Below, in pieces: positions 46,001 through 59,150 of a DNA stretch of 64,000 nt. The DNA is from Cryphonectria parasitica EP155. Lineage: Eukaryota > Ascomycota > Sordariomycetes > Diaporthales > Cryphonectriaceae. Made by a program: the position numbers and the translations under genes. The stretch's first letter is position 1; each line of letters starts with the position of its first letter. The stretch lies in NCBI RefSeq assembly GCF_011745365.1, contig NW_024468912.1:2294001-2358000 (forward strand), written 5' to 3'. The notes below the pieces were generated by a model. It saw only the letters and a list, made by a program, of their open reading frames with translations, was not told the origin of the DNA and did not search any database.

Positions 46001-48850
46001 CTGGGCTGAACTGAGCGCTTAAGAGCCTGGTTTCGAGGTTTTTCTTGTATAGTTTCATAATTCATATTCTGAAGCTTTTCCTTGCTGCTTCGAAGCAGAC
46101 TGATCTGCTGAGGATCTTGCTTTTATTATTTTGCTAATTTATTAGCATTCTAGCATTATTTGGATTTGCTTATTACTAGATTCTTCTTCTTGAACTGCTA
46201 GCTTTGCTGATTTGGAAGTATATATGAAGTTGTATAAAGCTTCTTTTCCTAAATATTCTTCAATTACTAGCTTCAATTCTGCGCTATTGATTATAACTAT
46301 CTCTCTGAATACAGCTTGTTCTTATGAGATCTAGCTAGTAATCCAATCGATTCAAGGATTGTGCTTCTTAAGCTATAAAAGCCTTATAATCAGCTTATGC
46401 TATACTGTATCTGTAATATTAAAGGAAGCTCTGATTATACATTCTTGAATCAAGATAGATAGATAATTAGTTTTCTTATTAATTACTTCTTAATTGTATG
46501 CAACAGATTGTTCTTTTATAATACTAAGAATATATGAATATCTCTTTCATCTTTATTGTAATTATGCTTAATTGATGATATATAGGAATATAAAGTTTCT
46601 CTAAGCATTATTATTCAATAGTGCGCTGTATTTATATTCTTGAATATATATATCAAACTTGATATAAGCATAATTTATTCTAAAAGCTTCATATAAGAAT
46701 TATTTCAGTTTGATTATCTGCAGTTTCTTTATAAGCAATTCTATTCTTTTGAATTTATTAAGAACTATTTGTTCTTCTAAGCTTGCTTTACTACTTCTTA
46801 AGCAAGCTTCTTAGCTTGCTTTTGCTTATATTATTATTATTTCTAGTCTTTCTTCTGTTAATACTAGTTGCAAATCTTATTATTAATATAAATTATACAG
46901 AATATTATTTTATATTGCTATTATTTTATTTTCTTGTTTATGCATTACATAGAACAGTTATCTAATAATCCGATATATGCATTGTAATGCTGTTTATTGA
47001 GAATCTTTCTAAAGTAGAGTTTCTATTCTTTAATAGCTTAAAGGATTTATTCTGATTCTCTAATAGAAAACTATTTGTATTGCATCTTATCTGAGAAATA
47101 CATTCTGTAGCTATAATAGATACAGAAGATTCAAGCTAGTTCGTAGTATAGATTGTAAAGTAAATCAATTCAAGAATCTTTATCTTATTATATTTTAATG
47201 TCTTGCAAGGGAATATAGATGAAAAGCTTTTCTAATTCTATTCTATAAACAAGATATTCAATTCATATTATTTTCTTGTTCTATTCAATGCTAAAGAGAA
47301 ATCTTTCTGTAAGCTTCTTGGATTTATTATTTATAGAAGACTCTAGTGAATTATTAGATTATTCGTTCTAGCTTAATCTTTCTATTGCTTAAGAAGCATT
47401 TTCGATATTATTTAGATATTTATACTAATAACTAAGAAGATATTATCCTTTATTCATTTCTCTGATTATAATATCTGATACAGATAATGAGGAATAGCAA
47501 AGAGCATTATTATTAAGCCTTTTCTCCAGCGCCTGAATGCTTCGTTTAATAACATTAGAGCAGTTCGAATTATTGCTGCTTGTAGTTATGCTGAGCATAT
47601 ACTCTCGCTCTGCTATTGCTATCTGCTTATAGCGCCTAGATTTCTAAGGGAACCATTCTGAACCTTTCTTATTTGAGAGATGTATTAAGCAGTTGTTATT
47701 ATAGCAGAATGTTCAGCTGAGACTTCTGTAATCAACAGAATTCAATACTTGCTCCAAGAGAGTATTTTTGCTTAATTAATTAGATTTCTATTATCAAGCA
47801 ATATTCATCTAGCATTCTTTCTAAACTAATTGCTATTTATTCTTCTGAAGTTAATAGCAGTTATATATAATATATTCTTATTTGTTATAATTGTAGCAAA
47901 TAATGCTATTCTTCTTACTATATTGCTTATTAATAGCATTGAATTCTATAAAATTAATATATATAGTGCTGCTCTAAGCTATACTGCTTTATTATTCGCT
48001 ATTCTTATATTAGAGTTTCTTGCTTATATTAGCTGAAAATCTCCAAGTCTAGCTTTCTTCTTTCTTGGATTTCTCTATTCATTATTCGTACAAACAGTTG
48101 TTGATACAGATTGCTTAATTAGAAAACATTGCAAAGTTTTCTAACTAATTCTATTTAAAGATTTCATTCTTAATATCATCCTTGAATTCCTTATAATAGT
48201 ATTCTATAAGATTCTTATTTTTCTATAGAAATCTTGCTAAGAGCTGCTTAAATCTGATTATATAAGTAGAAGCTAACTTGGTTTATCTGAGATTCATAAG
48301 CTGCTAAGCTATAATACATTCTTTATTAAGATTATTAAAGATTTCTTTGAAAGCTTTCTCAAAGCTCTTAAAGAAATCAAATATATTCTTAGTATCCTGG
48401 ATATGTATATTGGAATTATTCTGATACTTTAAGTAGTTGCATAGAAAAAGCTTGTATTAAATAAGAGTATTCTTTTCGAAACGAGTTTCTGTAAGAATAA
48501 TCTTTTTAGATTTCATAGTAAACTGGATTATATAATGCAAGAAATATATTCTGCAGTGGATAAGAAATCCATATAGCATTTTCTGATTGCTATTATATAT
48601 AGCAAGCTTATTTATCTTATATATCTTTTCAGCATTATTGATAGCTATAGAGATGAACTATATCTGTTAAGCTTGTTGAGCTAGCTAAGCTTGTTAGTTA
48701 GCAATAGTAGCGCTCTAAGCCTGCTATTGTTCATACAGATTCTGGATATGCTAAGTAAGCTGGTATATCTGGTTAATTAATTCCTTCTGAATAGAAGCGT
48801 GCAAGAATGAAGGAGTTTCTGGAGGAGCTATTGTATTCCATATTGCTTAA
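43091..48850 (-). pseudogene. E6 gag-pol remains
   Basis: Zinc knuckle at 47857-47898 (two Cys positions now Tyr), RT active site 45308-45319 (YLNN), integrase around 43900-44600 and chromodomain about 43110-43262. The pol stop TAA 43091-43093 overlaps the antisense ORF stop. RIP stops throughout. Confidence 0.9.
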
Positions 48851-48890
48851 GGAGTAATACTGAACTATTCTTAAATAAGAATTGTTAAAA

Positions 48891-49337
48891 TATAATAAGC
48901 ACTGCAGCAATTCGAAGATTTCTAAGTATATAAAGAGATTTATGCTAATAAGAGTGATATCAAAGTATTAAGTTCTTGAATACAGAACTATACAAATCTT
49001 AATAAGCAATGCAAGTATTTACTGCTTTTGGAGCTATTCAGTATATAAGACTGAATACTTAGATTAACAACTGAAGAGCTATATTCTGAATTCATTTAAT
49101 GATAATAAATATGTTCTTATATATTCAGCTTTTCAGTTCTAACTAATCTGATTATATTATGATTTCTTATAGTCATCTTTCCGAATATGTTGACTATGTT
49201 TATAGCTAATATAGTTGTACTAGCAATCCTAATCCGGGTTATGTAATCCTGATTAGTATCCGACGTTGGGTTGTGATACCTGGTTTCTTGGTTGGTGGGG
49301 CTTATCCTGTGACCTGCATGTTGAATGGGTTATAACA
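48891..49337 (-). repeat. E6 5' LTR
   Basis: Starts TATAATAAGCACTGC (degraded) and ends GAATGGGTTATAACA, followed by the duplication CTTCT. The last 80 bp are nearly free of RIP. Confidence 0.93.
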
Positions 49338-51667
49338 CTTCTGATTCCTCTGATAGTATCTCGTATTATTATCGAGCTTAGTTGTTTAGATCAGGAGGAG
49401 TTGGATGTAGAGAAAGTTCTTCTCGAGCTTCAGTCTAAATTGAGCAAGGCAACAGCTCGTTTGGTGCGTTTGCAGAAACAGAAACGTTTTCTGCGTAATT
49501 GTAGCATAAAGATGATTAATGCAAGCTTTGAATTCCTTAATAAGCTGGATGAGCAAGAATGTTATAAGGAGAAGAAATGCAACCTTGCTGCATCGGTTCG
49601 TGAGGCAGTATCAGCTGAAAGTATTTTGGCTGCGGATTCCTTGTTTGATGGTTTTGACTGGAACTCTGTTAATCCTAGTAGGGCTGTTGTAGATTATTCT
49701 GGATTTTTGGAGAGCGAGGTTTCTGAAGCTTCTGAATCTCAGTTCGGGGCGGAGCAGTTGTTCTAAGCGCTGGTTTCTTTCTTCTTCCAATACTTAGCTA
49801 TTCTCTTCTAAGCGTTTTTAATATTTTTCTATAATTTTCATGAATTTTCGCTTGCTAAGTAATTCTTCCATTTAATGAGATATTCCCTCGTGCTATTCAT
49901 GCTTTTATGCTTGAAAATCTTTTCTACTTTATACTCTGATTTATTATTTTCTACTTCTGCTATATTATTCGCTAGTATTTCCTGTACTGCTAGTTTTAGC
50001 AGTAAGATATGAAAAACTGAGTATATTCTTATCTTATAAGATAATGCTAACTTATAGTTAATCGGAGAAATCTATTGCAAGATTTTGAATAATTCTAACT
50101 TCTTATAATTGAATTTGTTGCTAGATCTGATTATTTTGATATTTTTCCAAAGTAGATAGATCTTATCTTCCTTCTATAAGATTGGTCTCTCAATTCTTTT
50201 GGAATTTGTATATTATGCTATTCATTTCTGAACAAATTGTAGTTTTAATCAGAATTCTTTCTGAACTTTCTTAATCTTCTTAATTCTTTTATCTGCAGCT
50301 TCTATATCTGCTTCTAGCAGTACTTCGTAATAAGCTATTAGATTATATCTATAGAGTATAAAGAATAGTAATTTCTTTATTATGCTTATATCTGCATTAT
50401 TATAAGCAAATTATATAAGAAGCAATAGATTTATTCAGTTATTCTATTTCTGATTAATATAGTATTGAAAGTATTATTTAATAATCTGATTTATTCTTTT
50501 TATTTGTTTATTTATCTGCAAGTAAAATGCTATAAACATTTTATAGTATATTCCAAGCTGTTTTATAAGCGAAATTCAAAACTTTGAATTAAACTTTCTG
50601 TTTCTATTAGAAATTACTTCTTCTAATATACTATAATTAGCAATAATTATTCTGAGGAATGCATATACAAGTTCTTCTGCTATACTGCTTTTCTTATAAA
50701 GAAAAAAGTAAGCATACTTGCTTAATTTGCAAATTACTACTAGAATACTATTATATTGTATTTTAATTAAGAGTTCTTATAAGAGAAGTAGCTTAATAAT
50801 AAAGTTTAAACTAATGAATTGCTAAACAATTATAGATATTAGTAAGGAATATAGTAGTTTATAAAGTTTATATTTTTCTATTTTATTCTTCTTGCAGCTA
50901 TTACATTATTATAAAATATTTTCAATTCTTTTCCTAAAGCTTAATAGATTTCAGTATCTTTTGATATATTCATAAGTTGCTCTAATTTCCTGATATCTAT
51001 ATGCTAGTATACTATATATATTCTTAATATAGTTATTTTATTCATCTGAAATTATTAATTCTGAATTCTTTTTCAAGAATTCAATTCTGAAAGTAGCATT
51101 CAGTTCTCTATATGTATTAATAAGATTTTCTAATTCATCTTGAATAAAGATGTTCTATATATTCAAAGAATCTGTATCTCAATGATCTAATCTTTTGCTA
51201 AAAGTATCTGCTTATCCATTCTTTAAGTTTTTGCAGTATATAATCTTGAAATCGAACTGTAAAAGGAATTCTGCTTATCTAACTTATTGCTTATTCAAAA
51301 TCTTAGTTATTATAAATATAGTTAGATTCTTATAATCCAAGTAAACTATAATCGGATATTATATATTAATAAGATAGTATTGCTACTTCTTGAAAGCTTT
51401 TATTATTGCTATAAGTTTCTAATTAGAAATTCTATAATTGATTTCTAAGCTATTCAACTTTTTTGAAAAGTTGCTTACAATTCTTAAATGCTCTTAGTTA
51501 TCTCGCTAACTAAGTTGTTCTCCGAATACATATTCCAATGTATTAATCTCAATTTCAAAGAGCTTGTAGAGATCTGCTTTATACAGAATTAGCTTTAAGA
51601 TAATATACTTAATAATTTTATTGAAAGCTTCTTGCATCTTAGAGATTTATTTGAAGAGCTGCTCCTT

Positions 51668-52131
51668 TGTAATGAGCACTGCAGCAATCCGAAGATTTCA
51701 AAGTATATAAAGAAGTTTTATGCTAACAAGAGCAGTGTCAAAGTGCTAAGTTCTTGAATACGGAACTGTACAAGTTTTAATAAGCGATGTAAGTATTCAC
51801 TGCTTTTGAAGCTATTAGAGTAGAGAGTAATCTGATACTTAGATTAATAATTAAAGAGCTATGTATAATGATCTGCTTAATGGTAATGAATGTGTGGTTA
51901 TATATATCCAGCTCTTCAGTGTGGCTCGCTGATGCTTACTGAAGCTTACTGCTGCTCAGTGGTGCTCACTGAGGCTCGGTAAGCACAGGTAAGCTCTTCT
52001 GATTAGTTAGCTTGTAATTCTAGCCCTGGATTACATAATTCTTATGAATTATCTGATATTGAGTTATAATATCTAGTTCTTGTTTGCTTGTAATCTGTTT
52101 TCATGATCTGCATATAGAATGAATTATAATA
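51668..52131 (-). repeat. E8 3' LTR
   Basis: 464 bp. Its variable part carries CTTACTG/GCTCACTGAGGC/CTCGGTAAGCAC motifs found elsewhere in the window only in the E8 5' LTR. Confidence 0.93.
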
Positions 52132-52222
52132 TCATCTTTCTTCTATCAGTCATTGTTCTTAATAATCTCCTGTAAGTATCCAACAAGTTCTCCGTATATG
52201 TAATTATGCCTTCCTAATCGAG

Positions 52223-52897
52223 ATATTAAACAGAATCTTAAATTCTTGCATTAGTAAATCTTTTTTCTTTATTCTTTCCAAGAAGAGCTTTGCTTATTTG
52301 GAATATTTTGATTATATTGAATCCTATGAATACAAGATAATGCTATATTCTTCATATTTGAAAGAAGAAGTATTATATAAGATAGTAGATAGAATAAAGA
52401 GTTATTTGCAATGTATTAAGCAGAGTTATTCCTGCAATGCAGATTGCATACTTATTTCTTTCTATTAGTATTTTCTTCTAAATATCTTTCTTCATTAACT
52501 AAGATCTTTCCTCTTAGTATTCCGGATTATTAATAAGTTAATCTATATTAATGAGCGCAAGCTTGAGAAAAAGGAGCAGTTGTTGAAACTTCAGGCTTGC
52601 ATAAACGAATTGCTAGCTTGTTTATTGCAGCTGAAGAAGCAGCAATGCTTTCTTCAGGAGAAAGGGATAAAGCTGGTGAATAAGAGCTTGGAGGAGGAGG
52701 AGCGCGAGCGTGTAGCTGCTGAGGTGTAGGCTGTAGTTTCCGCGGAGCCTGTTGTTGCTTCTGGGAGTTCTTCTTTTGAGAGTTTTGACTGGAATTCCGT
52801 GAATGTGGGGAATGCAGTGATAGATTAGTTGGATTTCCTGAAGAGCGAGATCTCTGAGGCTTCTGAATCTCGGTTCGGAGCGGAGCGATTATCTTAA
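52223..52897 (+). pseudogene. E8 antisense ORF (aORF) with 54-nt intron
   Basis: The unspliced frame is 225 codons; an inferred 54-nt intron (donor ATTAGT for GTTAGT, AACTAAG branch-like motif, CCTCTTAG acceptor) removes 18 codons, including both stops of that stretch, and leaves 207. Phase and position match E7 and E5. The N-terminal part is aromatic-rich (FAYLEYFDYIESYEYK, SYSCNADC). The middle is a strong coiled-coil candidate (ERKLEKKEQLLKLQ, then KSLEEEERERVAAEV). The C-terminus is SFESFDWNSVNVGN ... FLKSEISEASES ... GAERLS-stop at 52895-52897, overlapping the pol stop 52894-52896. Few RIP stops. Function unknown. Confidence 0.77.
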
Positions 52898-55800
52898 GTG
52901 CTAGCTTTTCTTTTCCAATATTCAGCTATCTTTTCCTGAGCGTTTTCAATATTCTCCCGTAGTTCTTATAAATTTTTACTTGCTGAGTAATCTTTCTACT
53001 TAATGAGATATTTCCTTGTATTATCTGTGCTTCTATGCTTAAGAATTTTTTCTATTTTATATTCTGATTTATTATTTTCTACTTCTGCTGTATTATTCAT
53101 TAGTATTTTCTATACTGCTAATTCCAGTAATAAGATATAAAAAACTAAGTATATTCTCATTCTATAAGATAATGCTAACTTATAATTAATTGGGAAGATT
53201 TGTTATAAGATTTTGAATAATTCCAACTTTTTATAGTTAAATTTATTGCTGGATTTGATTATTTTAATGTTTTTTCGAAGTAGATAAGCTTTATTTCCTT
53301 TTTATAGAATTGATTTCTTAATTCTTTTGAAGTTTGCATAATATACTATTTGTTTCTGAATGAATTATAATTCTGATCAGAGTTTCTTCTGAACTCTCTT
53401 AATCTTCTTAACTCTTCTGTTTGCAGCTTTTGCATCTGCTCCTAGCAGTGCCTTGTAATAAGCTGTTGGATTATATCTATAAAATATGAAGAATAGCAAT
53501 TTCTTTATTATGCTTATATCTGCGCTATTATAAGCGAATTGTGCAAGAAGTAATAGATTAATTTAGTTATTCTGTTTCTAATTGATATAGTATTATAAGT
53601 ATTATTTAATAACTTAATTTATTCTTTTTATTTATTTATCTGTTTGTAAGTAAAATGCTGTAAATATTCTATAGTATATTCTAAGCTGTTTTATAAGCAA
53701 AGTTTAAAACTTCAAGTTGAATTTTCTATTTCTATTGGAGATTACTTCTTCTAGTATGCTGTAATTAGCAATAATCATTCTGAAGAATGCATATGCAAGT
53801 TTCTCTGCTATACTGCTTTTCTTATAAGGGAGAAAATAAGCATACTTGCTTAGTTTGCAAACTATTACTAGAATACTATTATATTGCATCTTAGTTAAGA
53901 GTTCTTATAAGAGAAATAGCTTAATAATAAAATCTAGATTGATGGATTGCTAAATAGTTATAGATACTAGTAAGGAATGCAGTAGTTTATAAAGCTTATA
54001 TCTTTCTGCTTTATTCTTTTTGCAGCTATTGTATTATTATAGAATGTTTTCAATTCTTTTTCTAAAGCTTAGTAAATTCTAGTATTTTCTAATGCATTCA
54101 TAAATTGCTCTGATTCCCTGATATTCGTATGCTAAAGCGTTATATATATTCTTGATATATTCGTTTTGTTCTTTTGAAATTATTTATTCGGAATTCCTTT
54201 TTTGAAATCCTATTCTAAAAGCAGTATTCAGTTCTCTGTATACATTAACAAGATTTTCTAATTCATTTTGAGCAAAGATGTTTTGTATATCTGAAGAGTT
54301 TGTATCTCGATAGTCTAATTTTCTGCTAAGAGCATTTGCTTATCTGTTCTTCAAGCTTTTGCAGTATACAATCTTGAAATCGAATTATAAGAGAAATTCT
54401 GCTTATCTGATTTATTGCTTATTCAAAACCTTAGTTATTATAAATATAATTAGATTCTTGTAATCCGAGTAAATTATAATTGAATATTATATACTAATGA
54501 AATAATATTGCTACTTCTCAAAAGCTTTTATTATTGCTATAAGTTTCTGATTAGGGATTTTGTAATTGATTTCTGAGCTATTTAACTTCTTTGAAAAATT
54601 GCTTATAATTCTTAGATATTCTTAATTATTTTGTTAATTAAGCTATTCTTTAAGTATATATTCTAATGCATTAGTTTTAATTTCAAAGAGTTTGTAGAGA
54701 TTTGCTTTATATAAAACTAGCTCTGAAATAATATACTTAATGATCTTATTAAAAGCTTCTTATATTTTAAAGATTTATTTAAAGAATTGCTTCTTTTTAG
54801 TAAGATTTGTAAGAAAATGTACAATTCAGCTGTAGTTCTTAATAAACTGCTTATAAAAGTTAATATATCCGAGGAAAGATTTAATATTCTTAATATTTCT
54901 AGAAACTAGCTAATTTCTAATAGCTTCTATCTTATCTTTTTATAGCTTAATGCATTCTAGCTTAATTATAAATCCGAGATAATCGATTTTTTGTATATAA
55001 AAGTAACTCTTTGCAGATTTTATAAAGAGTTTTGCATCTTGAAGCGTTTGCAATACTGTTTCTATATATTCCTTATATTCTTCAAATATTCAAGAATAGA
55101 TAAGAATATTATCGAGATAAGCAATAATGAACTGATTTAGATGCTTATATAGAATATAATTAATTATTTTCTGGAATAAAGCTAGAGCATTTGTTAGATT
55201 AAAGAGCATAACCAAATATTCATAGTATTCATAGCATATTCTGAAAGCAGTTTTCCATTCTTCTTCTTTCTTTATTCTGATTAGATTATAAGCTTTTTTC
55301 AGATTCAGAATTGTAAATCATTATACTCCTTGCAATCTATTTCATAATTTCTTAATAAGTAGTAATAGATATCAATTCTTAATTATAATATTATTAAGTT
55401 GTTTATAATCAATATATAGCTTAAGCTTGCTATTCTTTTTAGATACAAATAGAATAAGGTATTCTGCTAGCAATTGCAATAATTATATATATCTCTTTTT
55501 GAGATTCTTATTAAGATACTCTCTGAATATTTCTAGTTATGCTTTATCTAGCTTATAAATAGGGAAGAATTTGAGCTGCTTTCCTTCTTATAGTAGAATC
55601 TTGTAATTATACAAGCTGTATTCTGATAATTCTATATTCAATTCTTTCTAGAACAGTTTCTTGAATTTGTAGTATTCTCATAGTATATTTGTAAGTATTG
55701 ATTTCAGTTCTTATGCTGTTTCTGCTACTTGGAGAAATAATAAGTACTGTTAAGTATGCTTCTTTTCGTTTGCTGTTTTTAAAAGCCTTAAGCATCTGCT

Positions 55801-58650
55801 TCAGACTGAACTGAGCGCTTGAGAGCTTAATTTCGAAGTTTTTCTCATATAGATTTATAATCCGCATTCTAAAGCTTTTCCTTATTGCTTTAGAATGAAC
55901 TAACTTACTAAGAATCTTGCTTCTGTTGTTTTGCTAATCTATTAGCGCTCTAGCACTATTTAGATTCGCTTATTACTAGATCCTTCTCCTTGAACTGCTA
56001 GCTCTGCTAACTTGGAGATATATATAAAGTTGTTTAAAGCTTCTTTTCCTGAATATTCTTCAATAACTAGCTTCGATTCTGCATTATTAATTGCAACTAT
56101 CTCTCTGGATACAGCTTATTCTCATAAGATCTAGCTAGTAGTTCAATTGATTCGAGAATTATGCTCTTTGAGCTATAGAAGCTTTATAATTAGCTTATGC
56201 TATGCTATATTCGTAATATTAAAGGAAGCTCTGATTATATATTCTTGAATTTAGATAAATAAATAATTAATTTTCTTATTAATTATTCCTTAATTGTATA
56301 TAATAGATTATTCTTCTATAATACTAAGAGTATATAAGCATTTCTTCCATCTCTATTATAATTATATCTGATTGATAATATATAGAAATATAAAGTTTCC
56401 CTAAGTATTACTATTCAATAGTGCGCTATACTTATATTCTTAAATGTATATATTAAACTTAATATAAGCATAATCTGTTCTGAAAGCTTTATATAGGAAC
56501 TATTCTAATCTAATTATCTGCAATCTCTTTATAAGCAATCCTATTCTTTTAAATTTATTAAGAATTGCTTATTCTTCTGAGCTTGCTTCGCTGCTTCTTG
56601 AGCAAGCTTCTTAGCTTACTTTTGCTCATATTATTATTATTTCTGATCTTTTTTCTATTAATACTAATTACAAATCTTATTATTAATATGAATTATACAG
56701 AACATTATTTTATATTGCTATTATTCTATTTTCTTGTTTATATATTGCATAGAGTAATTATTTAATAATCTGATATATATATTATAGTATTGCTTGTTAA
56801 GAATCTCTCTAAAATGGAATTTTTATTCTTTAATAGCTTAAAGAATTTGTTTTGATTCTCTAATAAAGAACTATTCGTATTATATCTTCTCTGAGAAATG
56901 CATTCTATAGCTATGATAAGTATAGGAAATTCAAGCTAGTTTGTAGTATAGATTATAAAGTGAACTAACTCAAGAATTCTTATCTTCTTATGCCTTAATA
57001 TTTTATAAGAGAATGCAAATAAAAAGCTTTTCTAGCTTTATTCTGTAGATAAAATATTCAATTCATATTATTTCCTTATTCTATCTAATGCTAAAGGGAA
57101 ATCTTTCTTTAAGCTTGTTAAATATATTATTTGCAGAAAGCTTCTGCAAGCTGCTAAGTTATTTGCTCTAGCTTAATTCTTTTATTACTTGAAAAGCATT
57201 CTCTATATTATTTAGATATTCATATTAATAGCTAAGAAAGTATTATCTCTTATTCATATTTCTGATTATAATGCTTAGTATAAGCAATAAAGAATATTAA
57301 AGAGTATTATTGCTAAGCTTTTCTTCCAATGCTTGAATGCTCTATTTTATGATATTAGAGCAGTTCAAGTTGCTACTTGTAAGAATGCTGAGCATACATT
57401 CTCGTTCTGCTATTGCTATTTGTTTGCAGCGCCTAGGTTTCTAAAAGAATCATTCTGAATCTTCCTTACTTGAAAGATATATTAAGCAGTTATTATTATA
57501 GCAGAATGTTCAGCTAAGATTTCTGTAATTAATAGAGTCTGATACTTGCTCCAAGGGAATGTTTTTGCTTAGTTGATTGAGTTTCTATTGCTAAGCAATA
57601 TTTGCTTAGTATTTTTTCTAAACTAATTGCTATTTGTTTTTCTAGAATTAATAGTAATTGTATGCTATATATTCTTGTTTATTATAATTATAGCAAATAA
57701 TATTATTCTTCTTGCTATATTGCTTATTAGCTGTATTGAGTTTTATGAAATCAGCATGTATAGTGCTATTCTAAGCTATATTGCTATATTAACTGCTATT
57801 CTTATTTTGAAGTTTCTTGCTTATATTAGCTAGAAATCTCCAAGTTTAGCTTTCTTTCTTCTTAAATTTCTCTATCTATTATTTATATAAATAATTATTA
57901 ATGCAAATAGCTTGATTAGAGAATATTGCAAAGTTCTTCAGCTAATTCTGCTTAAAGATTTTATCTTTAATATTATTCTTAAATCCCTTATAATAATACT
58001 CTATAAGATTCTTATCTTTCTATAGAAGTTATACTAAGAGTTGCTTGAATCTAATTGTATAAGCAGAAGCTGATTTGATCTGCTTGAGATTTATAAGCTG
58101 CTAAGCTATAGTACATTCTTCGTTGGAATTATCAAAGATTTCCTTGAAAACTTTCTCAAAGCTTTCAAAAGAATTAAATATATTCTTAATAATCTGAGTA
58201 TATGCATTGGGATTGTTCTGATACTTTAAGTGATTATATAGAGAAGGCTTGTATTAGATAAAAGCATTCTTTTCGAAATGAGTTTTTGCAAGAATAACTT
58301 TCTCAGATTTCTTAGTAAACTGAATCTTGTAATGCAGAAAATATGCTCTGCAGTAAGTAAGGAATCTATATAGCATCTTTTGATTGCTATTATATATAGC
58401 AAGCTTATTCATCTTATATGCTTTTCCAGCGCTACTGATAATTGCAGAGATAGACTGCATCTGCTGAGCTTATTAAGCTAGCTAAGCTTATTAGTTAGTA
58501 ATAGTAGCGCTCTGAGTCTGCTGTTATTCATACAGATTCTGAATATGCTGAATAAGCTGATATATCTGATTAATTAGTTCTTTCTGAGTAGGAGCATATG
58601 AGAACGAAGGAGTTTCTGAAAGAGCTATTGTATTCTGTATTGCTTAAAAG
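52894..58650 (-). pseudogene. E8 gag-pol remains
   Basis: Zinc knuckle at 57654-57695. RT active site 55108-55119 reads YLDN, so one of the two catalytic Asp survives. The integrase core is uninterrupted over 53704-53889 but has Asp-to-Asn changes, and the chromodomain is at about 52905-53060. RIP stops occur in all domains. Confidence 0.9.
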
Positions 58651-58687
58651 ATAATACTAAACCGTTCTTGAATAAGAGTTATCAAAA

Positions 58688-59150
58688 TGTAATGAGTATT
58701 GTAGCAATCTGAAGATTTCAAAGTATACAAAGAGGTTTATACTAACAAGAGTGGTATCAAAGTATTAAGTCTTTGAATATGGAACTGTACAAGTCTTAAT
58801 AAGCAATACAAGTATTTACTGCTTTTGGAGCTATTAGAATAGAGAGTAATCTGATACTTAGATTAATAACTAAAGAGCTGTGTATGATGATCTGTTTAAT
58901 AGTAATGAATGTGTGGTTATATATATTCAGCTCTTCAGTGTAGCTTGCTGATGCTTACTGAAGCTTACTGCTGCTCAGTGGTGCTCACTAAAGCTCGGTA
59001 AGCACAGGTAAGCTCTTCTGATTGGTTGGCCTGTAACCCTAGCTCTGGGTTATGTAATCCTTGTGAGTTGTCTGATGTTGAGTCATGATACCTAGTTCTT
59101 ATTTGCCTGTGATCTGTTTTCGTGACCTGCATGTAGGATGAGTCATAACA
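58688..59150 (-). repeat. E8 5' LTR
   Basis: 463 bp, TGTAATGAGTATTG to GATGAGTCATAACA, with the E8-specific CTCGGTAAGCACAGG block near 58995. Confidence 0.93.

Larger units (their letters stand above)
34463..49337 (-). mobile_element. E6: complete minus-oriented Ty3/Gypsy chromovirus carrying E7
   Basis: 3' LTR 34463-34909, 5' LTR 48891-49337 (447 bp each) and a perfect target duplication CTTCT (34458-34462 and 49338-49342). Its internal region is interrupted by E7, 59 bp in from the 3' LTR. Inserted in the intron of the E5 antisense ORF. Confidence 0.95.
34208..49766 (+). pseudogene. E5 antisense ORF (aORF), intron-containing; exon 2 fully open
   Basis: Exon 1 is 34208-34421 and starts at an intact ATG (MSNRIEKFLS) with two RIP-type stops. 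The inferred 55-nt intron is 34422-34462 plus 49343-49356. Its donor ATAGGT looks like GTAGGT after G-to-A, followed by CTGAT and a GATAG acceptor. Exon 2 is 49357-49766, 136 codons without any internal stop. The exons join in phase 1, exactly as in E7 and E8, giving 208 codons. Exon 2 has a Leu/Lys/Glu-rich helical region (LLELQSKLSKATARLVRLQK), then FDGFDWNSVNPS and FLESEVSEASES, ending GAEQLF-stop. The stop (49764-49766) overlaps the pol stop (49763-49765). E6 is inserted inside the intron. Function unknown. This is the best-preserved copy. Confidence 0.75.
51668..59150 (-). mobile_element. E8: complete minus-oriented Ty3/Gypsy chromovirus
   Basis: A 7483-bp element with LTRs 51668-52131 and 58688-59150. 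Flanks are TCCTT (51663-51667) and TTCTT (59151-59155), a 5-bp duplication with one C-to-T change. Inserted in pol of E5. Confidence 0.93.

Noticed and set aside
49266..49356. N-terminal 30 codons of the long frame 49266-49766
   Set aside because: This part is E6 LTR sequence, target duplication and intron; the real exon 2 starts at 49357.
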